Shown: positions 36,901-45,800 of the stretch, one piece after another
How positions within the stretch are numbered: the stretch's first letter is position 1
How the letters are laid out: every line of letters begins with the position of its first letter
Assembly (NCBI RefSeq): GCF_014117325.1
Contig: NZ_CP059732.1
Location: 4,353,001 to 4,417,000 of the forward strand
Source: Spirosoma foliorum
Lineage (GTDB): Bacteria > Bacteroidota > Bacteroidia > Cytophagales > Spirosomataceae
DNA: 64,000 nucleotides
Reading direction: 5' to 3'
Made by a program: the position numbers and the translations under genes
The notes under the pieces: generated by a model
Databases searched by the model: none
Seen by the model: the letters and a program-made list of their open reading frames with translations, nothing else
What the model was told of the DNA's origin: nothing

Positions 36901-36957
36901 TTGCAGATCGACTCCCGAACTGGTAGTACAACGACAACCCTGTCCATGCCTTTATAA
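33928..36957 (+). CDS. Two-component-propeller sensor histidine kinase
   Basis: A 1009-residue sensor. A signal-anchor lies near residues 15-37. A periplasmic two-bladed-type propeller of Reg_prop repeats covers about 40-690 (GLPSSFVYRVFQDSEGLIWVCTDQGVVRFD, DREGNLWIATKDQGL, ASGRMWFGTVNGEI, HDALWVSTDGDGL). A Y_Y_Y domain spans about 690-775 and one membrane helix about 780-805. Then comes a HisKA_3 domain with H833 in AADLHDDLGATLS and a HATPase (NNVAKHAHA, DDGIG, MGIGLRNIKSRAK). The HisKA_3 type pairs with LuxR-type regulators, and the next gene is one, 28 bases on. Many such sensors control polysaccharide use; the ligand here is unknown. Confidence 0.92.
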   Translation: MSKLSVSLGIDRTKALNVLSLVLITFLVVLSPKLKAQPTYSHRYSVDDGLPSSFVYRVFQDSEGLIWVCTDQGVVRFDSQRFDRFTTREGLPYNDTWGIMEDSRRRIWFMSYSSAFAYYDLTKRKVHSIPNPFYSNELTWGIIDGREKGTFAILSEGTHLALRSENQTSTPTKASQINKADLIRQVPILGKYADDFVVQSLYENIDFFARTSPALLPDKWKEQSRYVRTVLLYPNQTVFGKEQSITLYNGRTSRTKPMSELAKSQDEKLVRLSRIGESGLILVVTQKGHFVIDQNLNRLHIYDFIEHLAINSLLIDREGNLWIATKDQGLLMITQKALAVMNIVELQEKSVSVITTDASGRMWFGTVNGEIYWQDKQGVHRLALNPIYPAKVNRITSLGPHHVLICWDNIYHAIVPISRVNNRPIDLQELDHTKAKRDTFLATLHPDKAYLFRWKSLKDFCPMNENGLYIATTYRVYQLTLVNNHYQVLPLLSTRRTFSLAINRKKILWTGLATGLQAYRVQRAMDQLSESVINLPTKFALRGPVYDLSTDRHDALWVSTDGDGLIRLSDGNETPISQTLGLTIKDIHYSSVTDRVYAATNQGVLLVQTTHHQPFRYSFTKLSLKNGLPSQEVHSVYEQLDTLYVGTNKGVSKISLSDENLPTRSSAPVLPVRISLLVINGRSMPIRNRYELSHSQNNIGLEFIAPTFIKNQTLTYEYYFYSKQQPDSTWHSLNQKRVKEFTDLDPDTYTLSIRAVDQNRTVSFRPVSITFLIQPAIWQSFWFRMLLFVCILGLLAGLAWVYIKWKLKRQQGMMRTVLTAQEEERQRLAADLHDDLGATLSAVRYELEHRHDNTQRLLHLLDHVIDDIRTISHNLMPPEFDRLGLRAALEEAVQRISQRAAMPIELIIFGTEHPLASDVELTLYRIALELLNNVAKHAHAQQATLQLLYYPDQLMMIMEDDGIGYTLEGNELKMGIGLRNIKSRAKFLNASLQIDSRTGSTTTTLSMPL

Positions 36958-36985
36958 CACCTTTTGATCGATAACTAACCTTCCG

Positions 36986-37627
36986 ATGACTACGCAGGTG
37001 TTACCAACTATTCTCATTGCAGATGATCATTATTTGTTCAACGATGCGCTCGCCAATTTGCTAACCGCACCAGAGATCCCTTACCAGATTATTGGTCAGG
37101 TTTACTCAGGGGATGAGGTACTGGCTGCTGTCCATGAACTAAGGCCCCAGGTACTTTTGCTAGATATCAACATGCCTGGTCGCAATGGGTTAGATATAGC
37201 TCAGCAGTTGGTCAAGGAGAATCCAAGTCTTCGCATTGTGTTTCTCACCATGTATGGCTCGGTAAAATTTGTTGAAGAGGCTCAGGCAATCGGTGTAGCT
37301 GGCTATATGCTGAAAAACATCCGCAAAACAAGCCTGCTGGAAGGTCTCGCCATTGTTTTAGCGGGCGGAGTGTATTTCGATCCAAGTCTGCAAAATCTGC
37401 TGGCCGTTCAGCATCAAGAAGATGATTTTTTCAAACAATTTAGCCTGACCAAACGGGAGATCGAAATTATTCCGCTGCTCTGCCAGGGCCTGACAAATGC
37501 TGATGTAGCTCGTAAACTGTACCTGGCTGAACAGACCGTTAAAACTCACCGAAAAAACATCTATTATAAACTGGGTATCAGCCACCTTGCCGACTTGATC
37601 AAGTTCGCGACGAGTCACAATCTATAA
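36986..37627 (+). CDS. NarL/LuxR-type response regulator
   Basis: A 213-residue regulator. The receiver domain (about 6-125) has D14-D15 in IADDHYL, the phosphorylation site D60 in LLLDINMPGRNG, and the conserved Thr and Lys in FLTMYG and GYMLKN. The LuxR HTH lies at about 150-210 (LTKREIEIIPLLCQGLTNADVARKLYLAEQTVKTHRKNIYYKLGI). It follows the HisKA_3 kinase by 28 bases and is almost certainly its partner. Confidence 0.93.
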   Translation: MTTQVLPTILIADDHYLFNDALANLLTAPEIPYQIIGQVYSGDEVLAAVHELRPQVLLLDINMPGRNGLDIAQQLVKENPSLRIVFLTMYGSVKFVEEAQAIGVAGYMLKNIRKTSLLEGLAIVLAGGVYFDPSLQNLLAVQHQEDDFFKQFSLTKREIEIIPLLCQGLTNADVARKLYLAEQTVKTHRKNIYYKLGISHLADLIKFATSHNL

Positions 37628-37973
37628 AGCATCGGTCCATTGACTGAGTCAATGCCCAGCCACAATTTTCCACAAAAAATTTGCCTGCCTACTAGGCAGC
37701 GTAAGACCGAAAAATACCCCATTTGGGGTATTGAAATCTGTTGGTACTCGCGCCAATTTTGTCAGCAGATTAGTCAATCGATTAAATCTACATGTTTAGG
37801 AAAGTTCTTTCTTTCTGATTGTTACCAGGCTTCGTGTAAAAACGCAAAAACATGAGATATCAGTCAAATAGGAATTAATACTGCGTCTACTGTCCAATCA
37901 AGTAAAGCTTTCTGCTTTTAGCCACCCCCAATCTTCTAAATAAGTTATCTATCTCTTAGTATCTCAATGGCAT
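37628..37973. other. Intergenic stretch with a short hairpin
   Basis: Contains a perfect 9-bp hairpin at 37713-37732 (AATACCCCA / TGGGGTATT, 2-base loop) that may terminate the kinase-regulator message. A 71-codon frame here looks spurious. Nothing else seen. Confidence 0.45.
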
Positions 37974-38830
37974 TCATGGAAAGTGAAAAAATCTTTTTAC
38001 TATGTTCCTGCTTTTCATGAATACGCTTAAATCAGGTAGTTGGGACGACCCAACTATCTGATTTCTCAAGGTTAGCTTACCCTCCAGACGCACCACAACC
38101 CACCGGATGGACACCGGCGGGTTACCGGAATGATACGGCACGGGCTGCCCCGCACACGGCTGTACCCGTAGCGTATTCGACTCGCTGGGGTTGGCTGTCA
38201 TGCCAGTCGATCACCTCTAGCCATTGCCAGTTTAAAGCCCCGACCCCAGCTAACTGAGCCAGCGTTGCTAATCGTTTCCTTTTGAGTCGCTTACGGCCTA
38301 CCTGCCCAAACAGGTGAGGGTTCATATAGAGCCGCGTCCAAACACAGTTGGCTACTCAAACTTACTCGACCTTGTAAGGCATTAAGTAAGTCACTAACGG
38401 CATAGCTGCTATCCCCAACCGCAATCAGTTGACGTAGCCATCGTTTCAGTTGCAACAGCAACTGGCGTGTCCAATCGGTCAACGTTTTGTGGGACCAAGC
38501 CTTACCCAAATGATAGCGTTCGGATGGAGCCAAGGTCGTCAGAAAAGGGAACGCCCAAACTCGGTTAGCTCAACCAACTTTTGTCAAGATCATCACACAC
38601 GTCCAGCATAGGCCGCTACATTTAATAAAATGGCTGTCACTGCATCAAACCGCATCGCGATAAATGCCTCACGCTTTAATGTGATTGCCCCAACCTCACT
38701 TAATAGGCGATGGTATTTATGAAAGGCTTTTTCCAACGATCCGTAACGCTGAGCTAATGGTTCGCTTGCCAGGGGTTAGCATTGTCCCCATTAGCAGGAG
38801 CTAAACATGAGCGTAAACTCGCTGGGTAGT
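37974..38830 (-). pseudogene. Degenerate DDE transposase remnant
   Basis: Minus-strand pieces appear in transposase order: SERYHLGKAWSHKTLTDWTRQLL and LIAVGDSSYAVSDLLNALQ, a first-Asp region; LDAALYEPSP, then GRKRLKRKRLATLAQLAGV; and, after frameshifts, VPYHSGNPPVSIRWVVVRLEGKL. The last resembles IS701-type proteins with ATGTAVWYHSGLPPVPIRWVL. Frameshifts and stops separate the pieces. The most upstream part (38590-38770, with EPLAQRYGSLEKAFHKYHRLLSE) may belong to another gene. No terminal repeats identified. Confidence 0.5.
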
Positions 38831-38957
38831 TGAGGCATATAGACTTAAGTTTGGCGACCCAAATCTACGTACAAAAACCCCAGCGGGCTTCTTCTTAAAA
38901 GCTAAAGTCAAGATAAGGAATTGACCAAATGCCTTTCTTTATTTTCCATTCTCACCA

Positions 38958-39010
38958 GGTAAAAACCCGGCGTATTTGATCCATTCTGTAGTTTGCTCCG
39001 GGTTTTTACC
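38958..39010. repeat. 13-bp perfect inverted repeat downstream of the ABC gene
   Basis: GGTAAAAACCCGG at 38958-38970 pairs with CCGGGTTTTTACC at 38998-39010. The right arm extends into CCGGGTTTTTACCCGG, itself a palindrome. It lies 30 bases beyond the stop of the minus-strand ABC gene and likely terminates it. Confidence 0.65.
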
Positions 39011-39039
39011 CGGAGCTTCTTCGGTAGCAATATCAGCGT

Positions 39040-40044
39040 TCACCCTTTCAAACGCCACAATTCGTTATCCCGCAACCCTATTCGTACAACCTGACCAACT
39101 TGTATATCAGTACGAGTGGTTAGCAAGCGAAGGGATACGTAGCGAGAAGCCTCCACATCCAACTCATAGTGGCTCCCTTTGAAATACACTGCCCGAACCG
39201 TAACTGATGTTCCCGAATCATCCAGTTTAAGCTGTTCAGGGCGAATGCAAATCAAGGATTCGGGCACATCAGATTCTGGCAAACCCAGTAAGGGCAGGTA
39301 CTTCGCTTTAACAATATTGACCAAGCCCGTCATTCGGGCAGCGTAGGCCGTAACAGGCCGATGATATATATCTACCGGAGCCCCCAACTGGATTAGCTTT
39401 CCATCGCGCAAAATGCCAAGCGTATCGGCAATAGAAAGCGCGTCGGAGGCATCATGCGTAACAAACAGACAGGATGTAGAGCGCGACCCGGTCTGCTCAT
39501 GTCGAACCAGATCGAACAGCAAGTCACGCACGATTAATCGGTTGGGTAAATCGAGATGGCTAAACGGTTCATCGAGCAATAGTATCGCCGGTTTGTCAGC
39601 AATAGCACGAGCAATAGCCGTACGCTGTTTTTCACCACCCGATACCTGACGTGGTATCCGATCCTGAACGTCTGTCAGGCGACACAGCTTTAAGAGTTCA
39701 TTAACCCGGAAGTCCCGATAGCTTTTCTCGAAAAAGCGTAATGCATAGGCAATGTTTTCCCGCACCGATACATTCGGCATTAGTTGATATTCCTGGTGGA
39801 CCAACCGAATGTCTTTATGACCCGGCACTAATACCTCAGACGGTCCTGGCACCCGTTCGTCGTTAAGTCGAACCTCGCCGGTATCGGCATCGGCTAAGCC
39901 TGCTAACAGATTCAATAGTGTACTTTTGCCCGATCCACTGGCCCCAACCAGGGCCATTATCTGCCCCGGTTCGAGCGTAATGGATACATTTCGAACGGCC
40001 TGAACCGAGTTATACGCTTTTACTAGTTTAGTGGCAGTGAGCAT
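39040..40044 (-). CDS. ABC transporter ATP-binding protein, PotA/FbpC-like
   Basis: A 334-residue cytosolic ATPase. Walker A is GASGSGKST at about 34-42, the Q-loop HQEYQLMP, the signature VSGGEKQR, Walker B AILLLDEPFSHLD and the H-loop VTHD. A C-terminal TOBE-like beta domain (about 255-330) contains LICIRPEQLKL, as in importers for polyamines, iron or molybdate. No permease or binding protein is adjacent, so the import partner is elsewhere or lost. Substrate not inferable. Confidence 0.88.
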   Translation of the reverse strand: MLTATKLVKAYNSVQAVRNVSITLEPGQIMALVGASGSGKSTLLNLLAGLADADTGEVRLNDERVPGPSEVLVPGHKDIRLVHQEYQLMPNVSVRENIAYALRFFEKSYRDFRVNELLKLCRLTDVQDRIPRQVSGGEKQRTAIARAIADKPAILLLDEPFSHLDLPNRLIVRDLLFDLVRHEQTGSRSTSCLFVTHDASDALSIADTLGILRDGKLIQLGAPVDIYHRPVTAYAARMTGLVNIVKAKYLPLLGLPESDVPESLICIRPEQLKLDDSGTSVTVRAVYFKGSHYELDVEASRYVSLRLLTTRTDIQVGQVVRIGLRDNELWRLKG

Positions 40045-40051
40045 GGTGAAC

Positions 40052-40110
40052 GTAGCCTGGACGTCTACGTCCGGGTATAAATACTACCCGGACGTAGACG
40101 TCCAGGCTAC
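40052..40110. repeat. 26-bp perfect inverted repeat between ABC gene and gapN
   Basis: Arms 40052-40077 and 40085-40110 are exact reverse complements around a 7-base loop. Inside each arm CGGACGTAGACGTCC is itself near-palindromic. It ends one base before the gapN stop codon region at 40112, so it directly follows that gene. Confidence 0.78.
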
Positions 40111-40111
40111 A

Positions 40112-41737
40112 CTAAAATATAAAATTCGTACTTAAAAACGTCGACTGATGATTCCCTACAATCTCATTTAGAATCTCCTTATTAGTAGCCGTATCTTTTG
40201 TAGCTACCGCCGAACGGATTGAGAATGAGCGCAGTGCATCCTCAACAGAAAGGGTTCCTTCTGCCGAATCTTTACGGCCCGTGAAGGGGAACGTATCGGG
40301 TCCGCGCTGACACTGGGCATTGATATTAACGCGGCTAACGAGGTTCACTAATGGGTCGATGAGCCGGGAAATTGCAGCCGTATCGGTGCCAAAAATACTC
40401 GCCTGCATCCCATGATCATCCGTAATCAGGTAGTCGATAAATTCTTCAACATCGTCGTAGACAACCACCGGAATAACGGGGCCAAATTGCTCTTCCCGAT
40501 AAAGTCGCATACCTTCTTTAACAGGATAAACGACCGCTGGCTTGAACAGGGAGGCTGTTGTTTCACCGCCACCGTCATTCACAATTGAAGCCCCACCCGC
40601 TGCTGCATCGGCAATAATATCGGCCAGATACTGTGGTTTAGTCGGCTCAGGAAGCGGGGTAATCTGCACCTTGGCATCCCAGGGCATACCGGGTTTGAGC
40701 TTACTGACTTCCGGGCTAAACTGCGCCAAAAACTTGTCGGCAATAGACCGATGCGCCCAGATGATTTTGATAGCTGTACAACGCTGCCCATTAAACGACA
40801 GCGTGCCCAGTAAGCATTCCTGCACGGCTATGTTTAGGTCGGCATCGGGTAAAATGATAGCGGCATTTTTCGCATCGAGACTCATAATTGACCGAAGCCG
40901 GTTGAGTTTCGGGTGCTGCCGTTGTAATTCATCGGCTACACGGCTAGAGCCAATAAGCGTCAGGACGTTTACTTTTCCAGACTGCATAACTGGTGGAATC
41001 ACATTGGCACCCCGCCCGTAAAGCGAATTGACAACGCCCTTTGGAAAACTGGTTCGGAATGCCTCCAACAGCGGATAATGCAGTAACGATCCATGTTTAG
41101 GCGTCTTGAACAAGATCGTATTCCCCATCAGAATGGCCGGAATCAACGTTGTATACGTCTCATTGAGCGGATAGTTAAACGGTCCCATAGCTAGTACAAC
41201 GCCTAACGGCGACCGGCGGATTTGTCCAATAATCCCCTCTTCAATCCGAAACCGCGACGAATTACGGTCCATATTTTTGAGCGTATCGATCGTATCGTAA
41301 ATATATTTCACCGTACGGTCGAACTCTTTGGTAGCATCGGCAAGGTTCTTACCGATCTCCCACATGATCAGGTTGATGACCAGTGTTCGCTGCTCCAGCA
41401 TTTTCCCAATGAAGGTTTCCATGCAACGAATACGATCGGCCACCGACATCTGGGGCCACTCACCACGGCCATTATCGTAAGCCGCTACCGCAGCGTTCAG
41501 AGCCTCAACAGCTTCCGTTGGACCTGTTACGGGAAAACTACCGACAAGCTGGCGTTGCAACGTACCATCAGCGTCAGGCAGGCAAACGGGAGAATATACC
41601 TCCGAGACAGGACCGTTCCACGGGCGCATTTCACCGTCGAGTAAATACTCACGCTGGTGAATGGGTTCGATACGGTACTCGGCAGGAATCTGGTCTGTAC
41701 TGGTTGGGAAGAGTTCACTAAGTTTCGAATCGTTCAT
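40112..41737 (-). CDS. gapN: NADP-dependent non-phosphorylating glyceraldehyde-3-phosphate dehydrogenase
   Basis: A 541-residue aldehyde dehydrogenase that would oxidise glyceraldehyde-3-phosphate to 3-phosphoglycerate while making NADPH. The family fold is clear: GPFNYPLNETYTTLIPAILMGN for the oxyanion-hole Asn region, KTPKHG for NADP binding, LIGSSRVAD, the catalytic Cys near 320 in SFNGQRCTAIK, and EEQFGPVIPVV near the C terminus. The segment that is ELGGKN in most ALDHs reads SLDAKN; plant-type and Bacteroidota GapN have related LEAKN forms, so this may be normal for the branch. The length, longer than 480 residues, fits the larger GapN type. It is a solitary gene with its own hairpin. 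Confidence 0.8.
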   Translation of the reverse strand: MNDSKLSELFPTSTDQIPAEYRIEPIHQREYLLDGEMRPWNGPVSEVYSPVCLPDADGTLQRQLVGSFPVTGPTEAVEALNAAVAAYDNGRGEWPQMSVADRIRCMETFIGKMLEQRTLVINLIMWEIGKNLADATKEFDRTVKYIYDTIDTLKNMDRNSSRFRIEEGIIGQIRRSPLGVVLAMGPFNYPLNETYTTLIPAILMGNTILFKTPKHGSLLHYPLLEAFRTSFPKGVVNSLYGRGANVIPPVMQSGKVNVLTLIGSSRVADELQRQHPKLNRLRSIMSLDAKNAAIILPDADLNIAVQECLLGTLSFNGQRCTAIKIIWAHRSIADKFLAQFSPEVSKLKPGMPWDAKVQITPLPEPTKPQYLADIIADAAAGGASIVNDGGGETTASLFKPAVVYPVKEGMRLYREEQFGPVIPVVVYDDVEEFIDYLITDDHGMQASIFGTDTAAISRLIDPLVNLVSRVNINAQCQRGPDTFPFTGRKDSAEGTLSVEDALRSFSIRSAVATKDTATNKEILNEIVGNHQSTFLSTNFIF

Positions 41738-41961
41738 GGGAAGAGATAATTATTGAAAAGAAACGGGGCAAACGTCGCCATTTGCTGGGCAAAATCCAAT
41801 CTGACTTGGTATAAATAAGGACGCTCATCCGGCCGATTATGGGCTAAATCGACACCAGGACGCAACCAAGCCGAAAATTCGCTCGTACAGAGGGCAATGA
41901 CCAGCACTTGTGTGCTCATGTTTCACTAACTCATTCTCCGTTAAAACTTCGTCTTTCGCTC

Positions 41962-42618
41962 ATGGCAAAACTTTTCGTTATTCTTCTGATGTGTGTTGGT
42001 CTACAAGTTCACGCTCAGGACACGTCGTATGTCCTGCACCCCTTTCCTACGGCTACATCCATTGATAATCAACGCGTAATCACCTCAGCAGATTCGTTAC
42101 TTTTACCTCATAAAATGCTCCTGACACAGCGGGTATTCTGGGGACCGAACGGGTTACTTCGGGTTCTTAATGTTTCCCCACTTACCCTAGAAGGACGGCG
42201 GAAAGAAGTTAAAATACGTCAGTTCATGCTCTTGTCCCACAAGGTTACGGGTTATGCCACGCTGGCGGGTTTTGTGGCGCAGGGTATTCTGGAACTTAAA
42301 TTAACTAAAGCCTCAGGGAACGAGTACAATCAGCTACTCAACGCTCAGCAAACCGTAACCACAATCACCAACATTGCTTATGGTACAACGGCCTTACTTT
42401 CGCTAACTGCTCCACCTAAACTAATAGCTGATCAGAAAGTCAGAAGTGGGGTCAAGCTACACAAGTATTTATCGATTATTCACTTAACCGGCTTCATTGC
42501 GACCAATATTTTGGCAAGTCAGGTAGCCCAACATTCCGAAATCCGCCCCTATCGCCAAGTAGCAGGCTTTACGACTTTAGCGGCCTTTGCTCCGGCGTTG
42601 ATTGCGCTTAAGTTTTGA
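41962..42618 (+). CDS. Exported membrane protein of unknown function
   Basis: A 218-residue protein with a signal peptide (MAKLFVILLMCVGLQVHAQ) and about four later membrane segments. Two similar segments carry paired histidines: LLSHKVTGYATLAGFVAQGI and KLHKYLSIIHLTGFIATNI. The HK(V/Y) pattern in helices is reminiscent of cytochrome-b561-like haem ligands, but this is only a resemblance. I chose the ATG at 41962 because it opens the signal peptide; an upstream start at 41908 adds eighteen residues. It is the last ordinary chromosomal gene before the island. Confidence 0.65.
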   Translation: MAKLFVILLMCVGLQVHAQDTSYVLHPFPTATSIDNQRVITSADSLLLPHKMLLTQRVFWGPNGLLRVLNVSPLTLEGRRKEVKIRQFMLLSHKVTGYATLAGFVAQGILELKLTKASGNEYNQLLNAQQTVTTITNIAYGTTALLSLTAPPKLIADQKVRSGVKLHKYLSIIHLTGFIATNILASQVAQHSEIRPYRQVAGFTTLAAFAPALIALKF

Positions 42619-42627
42619 GGTATTTTT

Positions 42628-42798
42628 TCAATACTGGGCTGATAGCGAGGTAGTCGTCACATCGGCTAAAGTGAGTTTTTTCTTGACCTTATCCCGGTAA
42701 TCATCTTCATGCACTAACAAATCTTTTATTCGTTCGGCATCAAAAATGCTTAAAATACACACCAGATCCAATTCAATAAAAAGAAGGACATAAATAGG
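42628..42798 (-). pseudogene. C-terminal fragment of an unknown gene at the island edge
   Basis: Minus-strand frame open from 42798 to a TGA at 42628-42630, ending DAERIKDLLVHEDDYRDKVKK and KLTLADVTTTSLSAQY. It has no start codon and reads like the genuine C terminus of a soluble protein. It probably marks a gene truncated when the neighbouring island arrived. Confidence 0.35.
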
Positions 42799-42892
42799 TT
42801 ACGTTTAAGGCTACTAGGTTTGCATACAATTGGGCCCATCGAATGACTTGGGACATTATGAATGTTCACCTTCATAAGCTTAATCCACACTT

Positions 42893-45800
42893 ATGTCTTA
42901 TTTCTACGATTACTATCAACGCGTTATATATTCTACTACTAGTGAACCAGTTGTAGGATTAAAATTAGTACTTGGCGGCACTGGTCTTGGCAAGACTACT
43001 GGTATAAAGGAAGTTATCCAACAACATCCTGTCGACGATCCTCGTCAATTTATGTATGTAACAAATCGAGTCCAGTTACTCGATGAAATGTTAAAATCAG
43101 TCCCATCGGCTATATATCTTAAGCGTGACGCTGAAAATCTAATAGATGTTCTTCTTAAAGAGGAGATTTATTTACTCCAGTTCTTCAATCATCCTATTGT
43201 AACCATTTATCTTGAGCAAATTAATGACGAGAAACCGGGTCAAATTAATCTGCCACTGTTACGTCAGTACACTGATTATCTAATAAAGGAGCCTGAATAT
43301 GTTCGAAATAACCCGAATGATGAAGTTATTGCCCGTCGGGTTGGATACATTCTTCGTGCAGTTAAATTAGTCTTCTATCAGATACGTCAGGTTGAAACAC
43401 TTGCTAAACAGCAGCGGCCGAAGAACAAAGAACAAATTAGTTTATGTCAGGAGCACTTTTCGCAACTAGTTCAATTAGAAATGATTGGAGAGTTATTCCC
43501 CTTTATTCGTTTTAAATATGGGAAAGACAAGAATGGCTCATCTCATAAGTTACTTCTCATAACAGTTCAGAAAGCATTTCATGGTTTTTTTGACGGAAAA
43601 CGAATAGTGAATCTGGAAAACCTTAGTGCCGAAAATAATTCGGGAAAATATGTGCTCTTTTTGGATGAATTTGATTTCCTGGAAACGGATCTTGCCAATT
43701 TAATCTGTGCAGATAATGAAATTGCTAATCCATTTGATTTTGTCGAGTCATTCTACAGTCGCTTAAGGCGCAATAAATTACCCGTCACAAAATATTTACA
43801 AGACCGCATACTTCGTCGTCGCACGTTATATAAGCGACATAGCGAAGATGAGAGTATAGAACTTATCCGGGAAAGACCCCGTGGAGAAATTAGCCAGATT
43901 GTTGTTAATAGAGGCAAAGATCGACAAGTGATTTGGCAAAAAGAGGAGAAAGGAGAGTTTAAACGTACAATAAAAGTAGAGCATTCTTCTGAAGATAAGA
44001 ATATTTTAGGAGTCAAACAATCCATTTCTATTCGTTATCGAATACGCCAGATTATCAAAAAAGTGGACAAACTGGCAGACCAGACTGCTCCTGTAAATCA
44101 ACAAATCAATTTCCCCCAGATCAATCATTTCATTTGTACTGATAGAGCTATTCGAGGCAAGTCGATTTTTCAAACCAGTATAAGTATTGTGGCTAAACCA
44201 ATCTATTTGGATGAGCGACGACGGGCCAACTCATTTAATCTTCACAGTGAGCGAACAGAGCAATCAAAATCTGCTTTTCATTTATTTCAGACAGTACGTT
44301 CAGCGGCTATTGATGTTCTTCGTTTACTTAAAGAAGTTAGCTTAAAGTATCCAAGCCTTTATCCAGAACTGGTGCGACAATGCTTTGGAGACTTATTCTA
44401 TTCATCAGCTATTAATATGCTGAACACGATTCATCAGCAGCCACCAACTCGTCTTTCTGCTCCTACTGATTACGATAAACTTCATCAGAATGGGTTGAGC
44501 TTATATGAGATACAGAAAAATGTTAGTGCTGAAAGTGATAGGGAGGAAGTGGCATTTCGGCATTTGGCAGTCTATTTAACTCCTGAGCGAATCTTACGTA
44601 GTCTGATAAAGCATAATCTGGTATTTGGTTTATCGGCTACAGCTGACATTGATCGGCTTCTTCGGAACTTTGATGTTGAACGTTATCTCCGCCAACAAGA
44701 TGGATTGGTTGTCTTCCCGTTTACAAATGAAGACGAAGATACCATCCGAAAAGCGAATGATGCCAAACAAAATGGATCGACGTATAATGAGGGGAGGAAA
44801 AACAGAATCGGCCTGGCATTGGCGGAGGAACTATCTAATGATCATTCAATAGCCAAGTTTTTAGACAATGTAGCTGAAACTAACGAAGCCATCTTCGATA
44901 AAGGCAATACACGTGCATACCGCCTAAAACGATTAAAACATTTCTTTTCTACATTATTATGGATAAAAGACACATTACGAAGAGATGATCCTGGTGGGTT
45001 AGCCAAGGACTCGCACCTCTTATTTTATCATACGTACAAGCATATTCAATTTCTCTTTAAGAACCAGGCTACCCGACAGTTATCAATACCTGATGAGCGA
45101 AGAGAACGGCACCTAGTCTACTCAATTAAAGAACTACCGAATAAAGAGACGGAGCGATTTTCTTACTATGAGCTAACGCTATACGACCAGTCGTTTATAG
45201 TTGTATTTTACGATTCGGCACTCGGCCGGACGCTTAACAAGATTGAAGAAAACAATTACGAAAAATTGTTTTGGGAACAAAAGCCAGTCATCGTCATAAC
45301 ACAGTATGCTTCGGCAGGTAATGGTATTAACCCGCAATACTATCCTGATTTAGATAGCAAAACTGCTGGTCCTAGTGCGTTAAAGGACTTCAAAAATATT
45401 CATCTGCTTGATAGTCCACATTTTTACTTTAGTGATACAAATCCTGACCAACTGCCTCAGGAAAATAATTCAATCATCAAGCGTAACGCATACAATCTAG
45501 CTAAATTATTTCATGCTGGAGCTATTAGTGAACGCGAAATCAAAAGCTATTTAGACAATATAAGACGCGGCAACTTCCTAAATGAGACGTACAAATCAAC
45601 TGAGGATGGTATCTTAAATCAACTAGCCGTGTTCGTGCAAGCCATTGGGCGTATCGAGCGAGTTTGGTCTCAAATGGCAGATCAGACTATTAGGCTTGAC
45701 CGTGACGTATATAAGGTGTTTGCACAGTTTGTTGGCGAAGATCGATTTGCTGAAGCGCTTATCAATCTGCGCAAACATTGTTCAAATAACGTTCGACTTT

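Noticed and set aside
37640..37855. 71-codon plus-strand frame after the response regulator
   Set aside because: Spans a probable terminator hairpin and has a composition unlike coding sequence.
41734..41919. 61-codon minus-strand frame just upstream of gapN
   Set aside because: Overlaps the gapN start by four bases with no family, and its 5' end runs into the divergent gene's leader; likely chance.
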